Assembly (NCBI GenBank): GCA_050485485.1
Contig: JBJHBM010000006.1
Location: 25,649-89,648, forward strand
Source: WHSO01 sp050485485
GTDB lineage: Bacteria > Pseudomonadota > Alphaproteobacteria > SMXQ01
Length of the DNA: 64,000 bases
Direction: 5' to 3'
Shown: piece by piece, positions 1-8,113 of the stretch
How the letters are laid out: every line of letters begins with the position of its first letter
Numbering within the stretch: the stretch's first letter is position 1
Position numbers and translations under genes: made by a program
Notes under the pieces: generated by a model
Told to the model about the DNA's origin: nothing
What the model saw: the letters and a program-made list of their open reading frames with translations, nothing else
The model's database searches: none

Positions 1-485
1 CCGACGGCTCCGACCAGTGGAAGGCGCACCCCGCGGTCTATCGCGCGCGCCCCGACGTCGGCGGCATCGTGCATTGCCATCCGCCGCACGTGGTCGCCTT
101 CTCCACCATCGAGGACACGTTCGCGCCGGTGCATCACTACGGCGCGCCGTTCCACGGCAAGCTCGCCGTCTACAAGAGCCCCGGCCAGACCAAGTCCGAC
201 GACCGCGCCGCCGAGATGGCGCGCCAGCTCGGCCAGAACCGCTGCATCCTGCAGCGCGGCCACGGCGTCATCATGGTGGGCAAGGACCTGCAGGAGGCGG
301 TGCTGCTCACGCTGTTCCTGGAGGAGGCGGTGAAGACCAACTTCATCGCCCGGCAGATGGGCGCGCCCAAGCTGCTCACGCCCGAGCAGTCCGAGAAGAT
401 CACGCCGCAGATCCTCAAGCAGCGCTCCCAGGACAAGGCCTGGAACCACTACGTCAACAAGACCAAAATCCGGGGATACCTCTGA
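1..485 (+). CDS. Class II aldolase/adducin family protein, C-terminal part (5' end outside window)
   Basis: The reading frame is open from base 3 and ends in TGA at 483-485, leaving about 160 residues of a protein normally 220-260 long. HCHPP supplies two of the zinc-binding histidines of class II aldolases, and ILQRGHGVI, about 65 residues later, matches the conserved third-histidine region. The family contains fuculose-1-phosphate aldolase, ribulose-5-phosphate epimerase and several decarboxylases. The substrate cannot be told from this fragment. The gene converges on the acyl-CoA dehydrogenase/CoA-transferase pair that follows. Confidence 0.85.
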   Translation, partial: DGSDQWKAHPAVYRARPDVGGIVHCHPPHVVAFSTIEDTFAPVHHYGAPFHGKLAVYKSPGQTKSDDRAAEMARQLGQNRCILQRGHGVIMVGKDLQEAVLLTLFLEEAVKTNFIARQMGAPKLLTPEQSEKITPQILKQRSQDKAWNHYVNKTKIRGYL

Positions 486-541
486 CTTCGGGGCCGCGCG
501 TCGTCCTCCGCTGAGGCGGACACCTCTGACGGGCCTTCCCG

Positions 542-1669
542 CTATCGGAATTCCCGCCTGATCCTCTCCGTGTGCGCGCCCGGCGCGGGCACCGGGCCGG
601 GCGACGGGGCCGCGCCGAAATCGGCGGGCGGCGCCGGCATGTCCACGGGACCGCTCGGCGTCTCCACCGTCATGCGCTTGAGCTGCGGGTGACGCGAAAG
701 CCCGTCCACGCCGTTCACCATGCCCCAAGCGGTGCCGGCCGCGTCGAGCCGCGCCGCGAGCACGCGGCGGTCGAACGCGGAAAACGCCCGCACGACGAGC
801 GCGTCGAGCGCGTCGCGGTTGTCCACGCGGGCCGGGTTGTCGTGGAAGCGCGGGTCGTGCGCGAGCGCGGCGTCCCCCAGCACGTCCGCGCAGAAGGCGT
901 CCCATTCGCGCTCGTTCTGGATCGAGATCAGCACCAGGCCGTCGCGGCACGGATAGGCGCCGTAGGGCGCGATGGACGGATGGTTGAGCCCGCTGCGCAC
1001 GGGCGCGCGCCCGGCGTAGTCGTAATGGAGCAGCGGCACCGTCATCCAGTCCGCCATCGCCGCGAATAGCGAGACCTTGATCGCCCGCCCCTCCCCCGTG
1101 CGCCCGCGCGCGAGCAGGGCTTCGAGGATCGCCGCATGGGCATGCATCCCGGCGGCGATGTCGGCGACCGAGACGCCGACCCGCGCCATCATGTCCCCGC
1201 TGCCGGTGACGGAGGCGAGTCCGGATTCCGCCTGCACCAGCAGGTCGTAGGCCTTCATCCCCGCGTAGGGCCCCGTCTCGCCGTAGCCCGAGACGTCGCA
1301 GGTGACGAGGCGCGGATGGCGCGCGCGCAGGCCTTCCGCACCGAAGCCGAGACGGGCCGCGGCGCCCGGCGCGAGGTTCTGCACGAACACGTCGGCGCGG
1401 GCGAGGATGCGCGCGAGCAGGGCGCGGTCGGCTTCCGTCTTGAGGTCGAGCGCAACCGATTCCTTGCCGCGGTTGAGCCACACGAAATAGGCGCTTTCCC
1501 CGTGCACCGCGCGGTCGTAGCGGCGCGCGAAGTCGCCTTCCGGGCGCTCGACCTTGACGACGCGCGCGCCTGCGTCGGCGAGGCGCGAGGTGCAATAGGG
1601 CGCCGCCACCGCCTGCTCCAGGGCGACGACGAGAAGGCCGTCGAGGGGGCGTTGCCCGGCCATGGCCAT
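542..1669 (-). CDS. CaiB/BaiF (class III) CoA-transferase family protein
   Basis: This 375-residue protein has the length and layout of class III CoA transferases, which move CoA between carboxylic acids through an enzyme-bound acyl anhydride. The N-terminal Rossmann part reads GARVVKVERPEGD, and the conserved aspartate that becomes acylated is D170 in SVADIAAGM. The ATG at 1669 abuts the stop codon of the upstream acyl-CoA dehydrogenase with no intervening base, so translation is probably coupled. The pair is likely to activate and oxidise an organic acid. The substrate is unknown. Confidence 0.9.
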   Translation of the reverse strand: MAMAGQRPLDGLLVVALEQAVAAPYCTSRLADAGARVVKVERPEGDFARRYDRAVHGESAYFVWLNRGKESVALDLKTEADRALLARILARADVFVQNLAPGAAARLGFGAEGLRARHPRLVTCDVSGYGETGPYAGMKAYDLLVQAESGLASVTGSGDMMARVGVSVADIAAGMHAHAAILEALLARGRTGEGRAIKVSLFAAMADWMTVPLLHYDYAGRAPVRSGLNHPSIAPYGAYPCRDGLVLISIQNEREWDAFCADVLGDAALAHDPRFHDNPARVDNRDALDALVVRAFSAFDRRVLAARLDAAGTAWGMVNGVDGLSRHPQLKRMTVETPSGPVDMPAPPADFGAAPSPGPVPAPGAHTERIRREFR

Positions 1670-2818
1670 TCAATACGAACGCGGCAGGCCGAGGACGTGC
1701 TCGGCGATGTAGGCGAGGATCATGTTGGTCGAGACCGGCGCGGTGCGATAGAGCCGCGCCTCGCGGAACTTGCGCTCCACGTCGTAGTCCTCGGCGAAGC
1801 CGTAGCCGCCGAAGGTCTGCAGGCACATGTCCGCGGCCGCCCACGATGCCTCGGAGGCGAGCAGCTTGGCGAGGTTCGCCTCCTCGCCGCAGGGCGCGCC
1901 GGCGTCGAACCGCTCCGCCGCGCGCGCCACCATGAGGGCGGCGGCGCGTACCTCGGCATAGGCGCGCGCGATCGGGAACTGGACCCCCTGGTTGCGGCCG
2001 ATCTCGCGCCCGAACACCTTGCGCGTCGTCGCATAGTCGGTCGCGCGCGCGACGAACCAGCGACCGTCGCCCACGCATTCGGCGCCGATCAGGATGCGCT
2101 CGGCGTTCATGCCGTCGAGGATGTAGCGGAACCCCTGCCCCTCTTCTCCCACGAGATTGGCGGCCGGCACGCGCAGCCCGTCCATGAACACCTCGCAGGT
2201 GGCATGGTTGACCATGGTGCGGATCGGATGGATCTCGAGGCCGCGCCCGCGCGCCCCGCGCAGATCGACGATGAACACCGAAAGCCCCTCGGTGCGGCGC
2301 GCCGCCGCCTCGCGCGGCGTAGTGCGGGCGAGCAGCAGCATCAGGTCGGAATGCTCCGCGCGCGACGTCCAGACCTTGGAGCCGTCGATAACGTAGGCGT
2401 CGCCGTCGCGCACCGCGCGCGTGGACAGTGCGAGCGTGTCGCTGCCGCTGCCGGGCTCGGTCACGCCGAACGCCTGCAGGCGCAGCCGTCCGGCGGCGAT
2501 GTCCGGGAGATAGGCGCGCTTCTGCGCCGCGCTGCCGTGCCGCAGGATGGTGCCCATCGTGTACATCTGGGCGTGCGCCGCGGCGGCGTTGCAGCCGGCG
2601 GCCTGGATCTCCTCGAGGATGGCGGCGGCCTCGGCGAGGCCGAGCCCGGCGCCGCCGTACGCCTCCGGGATCAGGCAGGCGAGCCAGCCGCCGTCGGTGA
2701 GCGCCCGCACGAAGTCCTCGGGATAGGTCCGGGCACGGTCGTGGGCGCGCCAGTATTCGCCGGGAAAGCGGGCGCACAGGGCGCGCACCTGTTCGCGGAT
2801 TTCCGGAAACTCGCTCAT
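1670..2818 (-). CDS. Acyl-CoA dehydrogenase family protein
   Basis: This 382-residue flavoprotein has the standard ACAD layout: an alpha-helical N-terminal domain, a central beta domain with the FAD-binding stretch VTEPGSGSD, and a C-terminal helical domain with LQTFGGYGFAEDYDVER. It should oxidise an acyl-CoA at the alpha-beta bond and pass electrons to ETF. The YEGT position, which carries the catalytic glutamate of the medium-chain enzymes, reads LYRTAPVST here. The base must therefore lie elsewhere, as in isovaleryl-CoA dehydrogenase types, or be absent. It is the first gene of a two-gene operon with the CoA-transferase. Confidence 0.9.
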   Translation of the reverse strand: MSEFPEIREQVRALCARFPGEYWRAHDRARTYPEDFVRALTDGGWLACLIPEAYGGAGLGLAEAAAILEEIQAAGCNAAAAHAQMYTMGTILRHGSAAQKRAYLPDIAAGRLRLQAFGVTEPGSGSDTLALSTRAVRDGDAYVIDGSKVWTSRAEHSDLMLLLARTTPREAAARRTEGLSVFIVDLRGARGRGLEIHPIRTMVNHATCEVFMDGLRVPAANLVGEEGQGFRYILDGMNAERILIGAECVGDGRWFVARATDYATTRKVFGREIGRNQGVQFPIARAYAEVRAAALMVARAAERFDAGAPCGEEANLAKLLASEASWAAADMCLQTFGGYGFAEDYDVERKFREARLYRTAPVSTNMILAYIAEHVLGLPRSY

Positions 2819-3029
2819 GCGGCCGGCCCTCCCCGGCCGGGACGGCTACTATAGTCGGCGCGTCCCGGCGCGCAACGCGGCCAGCGCACGAATCCATCCG
2901 TGTCCCGGATGCCTTGCAGATAGCCCGCGCCTCTGGCGCTTTGCAGATAGTTGGTGCGGCGGAACGCGCGGCGCGCTATTCCCGACGGATGCCGTCCTCC
3001 GCTTGTCTGCCGCCCCGGGCCCGCCTCCC

Positions 3030-3833
3030 GTGAGCCTCGACCTGATCCCGCCCGAGTTGTTTCCGTTCCGGGACGTGGAAGCCTGGAAGCTCGGCGTGTT
3101 GGTGCTGATCTACGGTGCCACCGCCAGCATCCGCGGCGCGCTTGGCTTCGGCGCGGTGGCGCCCGCCATCGTGTTCTCCTCGATGGTGCTGGAGCCGCAC
3201 CACGCGATCCTGCTCGCGCTCGCGACCGGGTTCTGGGCCCAGGCGCAGATCATCCCGTTCGGCCTGCGCCACGGCGACTGGAGCCTCGCGCGGCCGCTGC
3301 TGATCGCGGGCTTCCTTGCCATCGCCGCCGGCGTGTTCGTGTTCAAGAAGCTGGAGCCGGGCTGGCTCACGGTCTGCCTCGGCACGGCGATGCTGGCGGT
3401 CGCGCTGACCGACCGCTACAGGCTGCTCGACCGGCTGGCGAAACGGATCGACCTGCGCCACATCGGCGTCGCCTTCGGGCTGTCCACCGTGAGCGGCCTG
3501 ATCGCGGGCATCGCGGGCGGCGGCGGCATGTATCTCTACTCGGTCTATCTCAAGTTCGCCTGTCCCGACCCGACATCGATGCGCGGCACCTCGATCCTGG
3601 TGGGTTCCACCTTCCTGATCTGGCGCTTCATCGTGTCGGTGCTGTTCGGGCTGATCTCGTGGCGGCTGATGGTGGAATCGCTCGTGATGCTGCCGGTGTC
3701 GCTGGCAGGCGCGTGGCTCGGCATCCGCTTCTTCCGGCGCGCCGACGCCGCGCGCTTCTATGGCGCGTTCCAGGCCGTGCTCATGCTGGGCGCGCTGGCC
3801 CTTCTGTGGAAGGGGCTCGAGCGGGTGCTGTGA
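3030..3833 (+). CDS. TauE/SafE family sulfite/organosulfonate exporter-like permease
   Basis: From the GTG at 3030 this is a 267-residue integral membrane protein with seven or eight hydrophobic segments. The paired motifs near the start (IRGALGFGAVAPAI) and in the middle (SGLIAGIAGGGGMYLY) are the duplicated glycine-rich signature of the TauE/SafE family, which exports sulfite, sulfoacetate or related anions. The frame is open further upstream, to an ATG at 2817, but that part is arginine-rich, non-hydrophobic and overlaps the divergent gene start, so the GTG is preferred. The substrate is unknown. Confidence 0.85.
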   Translation: MSLDLIPPELFPFRDVEAWKLGVLVLIYGATASIRGALGFGAVAPAIVFSSMVLEPHHAILLALATGFWAQAQIIPFGLRHGDWSLARPLLIAGFLAIAAGVFVFKKLEPGWLTVCLGTAMLAVALTDRYRLLDRLAKRIDLRHIGVAFGLSTVSGLIAGIAGGGGMYLYSVYLKFACPDPTSMRGTSILVGSTFLIWRFIVSVLFGLISWRLMVESLVMLPVSLAGAWLGIRFFRRADAARFYGAFQAVLMLGALALLWKGLERVL

Positions 3834-3848
3834 CGGACGCGGCGGAAG

Positions 3849-4304
3849 TCAGTTGTCGCCGCGCACCGCGATCCGGATCAGGTGGTTGGTGGGGCGCTCC
3901 TTGCACGACAGCTCCACCGCCGCGCGCAGCACCTCCGCCGTCGCCTCGTCCGGCACCGTGACCGTCACCGGCTTGCCGAAGATGGCGGCGCGATAGGTCG
4001 CGGGGCCGAGGTCGTTAATGGCGAGCGCCACCAGCTTCACCGGGTCTGTCGCGGCGGTCGTCGGGGTCGGCGCCTCGATGTCGAGGCGCGGGCTCACGCC
4101 CCAGGCGTCGGTCCTGAACATCTTCCTGAGGCCGGTCTGGGCGAGGCTGACGTAGCCGCCCGCGCGCGGAAAGCGTTTGGGCTTGTCGCCCTTGGGCGCG
4201 GGTCGCGCCTTCTCCAGCACCTTGACGAACGCGCCCTTCATGCGGGTCCGGATCGCCGGGGCCGCCGTCTGTTCCGTGGTGGTCTGCTGCGCTCGTCCTG
4301 GCAT
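3849..4304 (-). CDS. Hypothetical protein, 151 aa
   Basis: I do not recognise a family. The start was placed at the ATG at 4304 because ACCGGAG and GGGAG lie just upstream on the coding strand. An earlier in-frame ATG (4421) would add a cysteine- and arginine-rich stretch that looks non-coding. The protein starts with a Gln/Thr-rich segment, then has a Lys/Pro-rich basic region (PAPKGDKPKRFPRAGGY), then a compact C-terminal half (FGKPVTVTVPDEATAEVLRAAVEL). It has no signal peptide or membrane segment. It converges with the TauE/SafE gene. Confidence 0.6.
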   Translation of the reverse strand: MPGRAQQTTTEQTAAPAIRTRMKGAFVKVLEKARPAPKGDKPKRFPRAGGYVSLAQTGLRKMFRTDAWGVSPRLDIEAPTPTTAATDPVKLVALAINDLGPATYRAAIFGKPVTVTVPDEATAEVLRAAVELSCKERPTNHLIRIAVRGDN

Positions 4305-4528
4305 CTCCGGTAACTCCCGTGCTGTTGGCCCGTGGGTTGCCGCCGAGGGCGACGTCCGGTGCCGCCCGCGACGGCGGCACCATAGGCCCCAATTGTTACA
4401 GGTGAACGACCCGAAAGCCAATCATTACCGGATGTGGTGAGGCAGTTTTCGGAATCGCCACCAGACGTTGCTCCTTTCGCGCCGTTGCGCCACTCTGGCA
4501 CGCACGCCACAGCCGACGAGGACCGTCC

Positions 4529-5041
4529 ATGACCGCCATGCCGCGCCAGCCCGCCCCGCCGCTCGACCTGCCGCTCGCGGGCGGCGGCCGTTTCGATCTC
4601 GCCGCGCGCAGGCCGGAGCGCTTCACGCTGGTGCTGTTCTACCGCGGCCACCACTGCCAGCGGTGCCGGGCCAGCCTGCGCGAGATCGAGGACAAGATGG
4701 ACCGCCTCGCCGCGCTCGGCACCGACGTGATCGCCGTCAGCACCGACACCGCCGAGCAGGCGGAAAAGAGCCAGCGCGAATGGGGCCTCGGGCGTGTGCC
4801 GATCGCCCACGGCCTCACGGTGGACGGCGCCAAGGCATGGGGGCTCTACGTCTCGCGCGCGATCCGCCCGCACGAGGCGCCGATCTTCAACGAACCCGGC
4901 GTGTTCCTGATCCGGCGCGACGGCACCGTCCACTTCGCGGTCATCAACTCGATGCAGCGGATGCGCCCCTACCCGGAGGACGTGATCGAGGCCATCGCGC
5001 GCATCGTCGAGACCGACGAGCCGCCGCGCGGCGAAGTCTGA
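4529..5041 (+). CDS. Peroxiredoxin-like (AhpC/TSA thioredoxin-fold) protein
   Basis: This 170-residue thioredoxin-fold protein carries FYRGHHCQRCRASLREI, where the peroxidatic cysteine region of AhpC/TSA proteins would be. Two cysteines form a CxxC pair, as in peroxiredoxin-like family members that may act as disulfide reductases or peroxidases. VIAVSTDTAEQAEKS is the usual strand and helix after the active site. It probably acts in the cytoplasm. GAGGAC lies upstream of the chosen ATG. The gene stands alone and runs toward the terminator of the opposite cupin gene. Confidence 0.85.
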   Translation: MTAMPRQPAPPLDLPLAGGGRFDLAARRPERFTLVLFYRGHHCQRCRASLREIEDKMDRLAALGTDVIAVSTDTAEQAEKSQREWGLGRVPIAHGLTVDGAKAWGLYVSRAIRPHEAPIFNEPGVFLIRRDGTVHFAVINSMQRMRPYPEDVIEAIARIVETDEPPRGEV

Positions 5042-5047
5042 GCGGAC

Positions 5048-5083
5048 AAAGAAAAAGCCGGACCCGGCGGTACCGGGTCCGGC
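5048..5083 (-). terminator. Intrinsic terminator of the cupin gene
   Basis: The stem is a perfect 11-bp inverted repeat (GCCGGACCCGG at 5057-5067 with its complement at 5073-5083) and a 5-nt loop. On the minus strand it is followed by TTTTTCTTT, which is the correct polarity for ending transcription of the gene at 5157-6314. Confidence 0.9.
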
Positions 5084-5156
5084 GAGGTGGCGGGGGGCGG
5101 AGGCCGGCGGAGACCAATTGCCTCCGCCCCCCTCGACGTCCCGGACGGCCGGGACG

Positions 5157-6314
5157 TCAGCTCGCCCGAGCCAGCGCGTCGCGGTTGGTGCGGAATCCCG
5201 CGTGCGAGCCGAGCAGGGAGATCGGGCCGCGCATGTCCTCCTGCCACAACAGGCAGTCGGTGTTGATGCAGAACGGCATGTCCTGGATGGTGAGCTCGTA
5301 GACCGGGCCCTCCTCCGACGAATGGGCGTGGGTGGCCCAACCCGGCGCGGAGAACATGAAGTCGCCCGCCTTCCATTCGTAGCGCTTGCCTTCCACCACC
5401 GAGTGGCCGCGCCCGCCGAAGTAGTAGTTCATGGCGGCCGAAGCGTGCCGGTGCGGACGGTCGGTGATGCCCGCCGGACGATTGGTGATGGTGGCGAAGA
5501 AGTTGGTGGTGGTGCCGTTGGAGCGGCCCGTCACCGGATCGTAGAGCAGGTAGAGACGCCGGCCCTCGTAGTCCTGGCCGAGACCTGCGGCGTACTTGTC
5601 GAGCTCCGCCTTGACCTTCTCCCACGGCCAGTGGATCGGCACGATGCGCGCGGCCGGCGGATTGACCAGCCCTTCATAGGGCATCAGCCAGGCGCCCTCC
5701 CCGGTAAGCTGGAACGCGCCGAACTTGGAATGGTGCCAAGTGCCCTCCTCCTCCGCGGTCGCGGTGAGGTCGTCCTCGCGGCTGCCGTGCGCCGGCGGGT
5801 CTTCGTCCACATAGTGAATCTTGAGCCGCTCCAGCAGCGCGCCGTTGGAATAGCGCAGCCGCACCTGGATTTCGGCGGTGTCGTTGACGTACTCGTGCAC
5901 CCACATGCTGGGGGTCGTCACCACGTCGTACTGCCCGAACTCCGTCGGCTTGCCGTTCTGGACGATGGTGCCGCCGCCCTGGATGCAGAAGTTAACCACC
6001 GAGGAATTCTGGCGCACCGGACGGGTGCGCTCGCCCGGCAGCAGCACGTCGAGGCTCACGTCCACGCCCGGCGCCCAGCTATGCGCCGTTTCGTTCACGG
6101 AGCGCGGATGGACGAAGCGCGCGCGGCGCACGCCGTTGTTGGGGCGCGGCAACGCGGCGAGACGCGCGATCTCGGCGTCGATCTCCTCCTTCGGCATCAC
6201 CACCGGCTCCCATAGGTCGAGCGAGTGGTCGCCATGAACGTGACGTCCCGTGAAGCGGGAGCCCGAATAGTCGATGAAGCGCGGACGGGGATCGGAAGTC
6301 GCGGAAGCAGTCAT
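5157..6314 (-). CDS. Cupin domain protein (gentisate 1,2-dioxygenase-like double cupin)
   Basis: The 385-residue protein looks like a bicupin. An N-terminal cupin lies around VVNFCIQGGGTIVQNG and a C-terminal one around NYYFGGRGHSVVEGKRY with the AGDFMFSAPGWATHAH metal-binding region. The layout resembles gentisate or 1-hydroxy-2-naphthoate dioxygenases, which open aromatic rings using Fe(II), but the substrate is not established. The start at 6314 has AAGGAG six bases upstream; an upstream ATG at 6341 lacks a comparable site. It is transcribed divergently from a TctC-type receptor across an AT-rich control region, suggesting the two handle the same imported acid. Confidence 0.8.
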   Translation of the reverse strand: MTASATSDPRPRFIDYSGSRFTGRHVHGDHSLDLWEPVVMPKEEIDAEIARLAALPRPNNGVRRARFVHPRSVNETAHSWAPGVDVSLDVLLPGERTRPVRQNSSVVNFCIQGGGTIVQNGKPTEFGQYDVVTTPSMWVHEYVNDTAEIQVRLRYSNGALLERLKIHYVDEDPPAHGSREDDLTATAEEEGTWHHSKFGAFQLTGEGAWLMPYEGLVNPPAARIVPIHWPWEKVKAELDKYAAGLGQDYEGRRLYLLYDPVTGRSNGTTTNFFATITNRPAGITDRPHRHASAAMNYYFGGRGHSVVEGKRYEWKAGDFMFSAPGWATHAHSSEEGPVYELTIQDMPFCINTDCLLWQEDMRGPISLLGSHAGFRTNRDALARAS

Positions 6315-6392
6315 GGCGGTCTCCTTCGCAGCGGGCGGCACGGGCGGCGGAATGCGGCGGGCGCCGGAGCCAACGACACTTAATTCGTTAGC

Positions 6393-6421
6393 TTTCTAAG
6401 CTTATAGATTAGATTTCTAAG
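6393..6421. promoter_or_regulatory. Candidate operator: repeated TTTCTAAG and imperfect dyad
   Basis: TTTCTAAG occurs at 6393-6400 and again at 6414-6421, 21 bp apart, or two helical turns. An imperfect dyad CTAAGCT-N3-AGATTAG spans 6396-6412. The site lies in an AT-rich patch of otherwise GC-rich DNA, about 80 bp upstream of the cupin start codon and between divergent genes, so it is a plausible regulator-binding site. No regulator gene is adjacent. Confidence 0.45.
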
Positions 6422-6536
6422 TATATCAAGCAGAAAAACGGGCGTTGAGCCGACCCGCCAGAGAGAATAATTCATATCGCAATTTCAGGGACTTAAGTGA
6501 TATTCGGCAAGGAGGGTTGATCGACTGCCAGATCGC

Positions 6537-6553
6537 TTTATGTTTTCCATAAA
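6537..6553. promoter_or_regulatory. Candidate operator TTTATG-N5-CATAAA
   Basis: This is a perfect 6-bp dyad (TTTATG at 6537-6542, CATAAA at 6548-6553) about 50 bp upstream of the TctC-type receptor start codon. It sits where the promoter should be and resembles sites bound by GntR or IclR family repressors. The regulator is unknown. Confidence 0.45.
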
Positions 6554-6604
6554 ACGAACGTGAGGTGGAGCGCCTTTATCCTCGAACACAGGGAGTATTC
6601 AAAG

Positions 6605-7924
6605 ATGAAGATACTCAGGACGCTCGGCACGATTTCATTGGGAGCCGCGGTCGGGACTGGTTTCGCGGTCGCAAACTCCATGGCCGATCCCATCGCCGAC
6701 TTCTACAAGGGCAAGCGCATCGAAATGATCGTCGGCTCCGGCCCGGGCGGCGGCTACGACCAGTATGCGCGCCTGCTCACCCGGCACATGGGCAAGCACA
6801 TCCCCGGCAACCCCGACTTCGTCACCCGCAACATGGATGGTGCGGGCTCGATCGTCGCCACCAACTTCGTCTACAACGTCGCGCCCCAGGACGGCACCGT
6901 GATCGGCGGCATCCAGCGCGGCGCGCCGATGGTGGAGATTCTCGGCCAGTCGGGACCGCAGTTCGAATCGGCCAAGATCAACTGGCTCGGCAGCCTCAAC
7001 AACGAGGTCGGCATCATCGGCGTGATGAAGCGCTCCGGCGTGACCACCCTCGAAGACGCCTTCACCAAGGAAGCGATCCTCGGCACCACCGGGCCCAACG
7101 ACACGGAGGCCTTTCCGGCACTGATGAACAATACCCTCGGCACGCGGTTCCGGCTGATCGGCGGCTATCCGGCGACCCCGCCGGTGCATCTCGCCATGCA
7201 GCGCGGCGAGGCCGACGGCGTCAGCCAGTCGTGGTCGTCGTTCGCGCTGCAGGCGGGCGACGCCATGAAGGACATCTCCATCCTGGTGCAGCTTTCCACC
7301 AGCCGTCACCCGCAGCTGACCGAGATGGGCGTGCCGTTCATCTTCGATTACATCACCGCCGAGCGGGTACAGCCCGGCTTCACGGTCGAGGAGGTCGAAA
7401 CCTACTTCCGCCTAATGCTTTCGACCAAGGCCATGGGCCGGCCCTTCATGCTCGGCCCGAAGGTACCCGAGGCACGCGTCAAGGCGCTGCGGGCGGCCTT
7501 CGTGGAAACCGCCAAGGACAAGGACTTCCTGGCCGAGGCCGAGCGCACCAAGCGCGACGTCGTGCTGGTTTCGGGCGACGAGTTGCAGGAGCTCGTCGTC
7601 CAGCTCGCCGCAGCACCCAAGGAAGTGATCGACCGGCTCGAAAATCTCATCAAGTTCAGGGGACCGGTGGAAACTGCCAAGGTCGAGCTGCCGAAGCATA
7701 CCGGCGAAGTCACGAAGGTCGAGAGCGGCGGCCGCGCCATCACCGTCAGGGCCGACGGCAAGGAGGTTTCGGCCGCGATCTCCGGTTCGCGCACCAAGGT
7801 CACCATCGGCGGTAGCGAAGGCGACCGCGGTGCGATCAAGGCGGGCATGACCTGCACCGTCGTGCTGCCCTCGGCGGATGCCAAGGAAGCCGTGGAAGTC
7901 GAGTGTCAGGCGGGTCAGAGCTGA
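6605..7924 (+). CDS. TctC/Bug-type tripartite tricarboxylate transporter receptor with extra C-terminal domain
   Basis: This 439-residue periplasmic solute-binding protein has a signal peptide of about 27 residues ending VANSMA. The Bug-family ligand loop reads GSGPGGGYDQYARLLTRHM, and IPGNP follows. Such receptors feed carboxylates to TctAB membrane subunits, but none are in the window. Typical family members are about 320-340 residues. This one has roughly 75 extra C-terminal residues of alternating beta character (SGSRTKVTIGG, then GMTC and VEC), shared with the next gene. The start was chosen at ATG 6605 after GGGAG; the frame is open 45 nt upstream. Divergent to the cupin gene. Confidence 0.88.
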   Translation: MKILRTLGTISLGAAVGTGFAVANSMADPIADFYKGKRIEMIVGSGPGGGYDQYARLLTRHMGKHIPGNPDFVTRNMDGAGSIVATNFVYNVAPQDGTVIGGIQRGAPMVEILGQSGPQFESAKINWLGSLNNEVGIIGVMKRSGVTTLEDAFTKEAILGTTGPNDTEAFPALMNNTLGTRFRLIGGYPATPPVHLAMQRGEADGVSQSWSSFALQAGDAMKDISILVQLSTSRHPQLTEMGVPFIFDYITAERVQPGFTVEEVETYFRLMLSTKAMGRPFMLGPKVPEARVKALRAAFVETAKDKDFLAEAERTKRDVVLVSGDELQELVVQLAAAPKEVIDRLENLIKFRGPVETAKVELPKHTGEVTKVESGGRAITVRADGKEVSAAISGSRTKVTIGGSEGDRGAIKAGMTCTVVLPSADAKEAVEVECQAGQS

Positions 7925-7954
7925 GCGCCGCCGAAACCGGCAGAACCGGCCGTC

Positions 7955-7984
7955 AAAGCCCCCGCCCCGGCGGGGGCTTTTTTT
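7955..7984 (+). terminator. Intrinsic terminator after first TctC-type gene
   Basis: AAAGCCCCCG at 7955-7964 pairs with CGGGGGCTTT at 7971-7980 and is followed by a run of T to 7984. It separates the two paralogous receptor genes, so they are probably not one operon. Confidence 0.92.
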
Positions 7985-8113
7985 CGCCTGCCCCGCGCGG
8001 AATGGCGGATTCCCGCTATTTTCAGCCCTTTCATCAGGCTTTTCCGACCCGCCGCCCCATGCTAGGTTTTGTAAAAATTATCTTTCCTTCCACCGTATTA
8101 CAGGGAGCATCCT

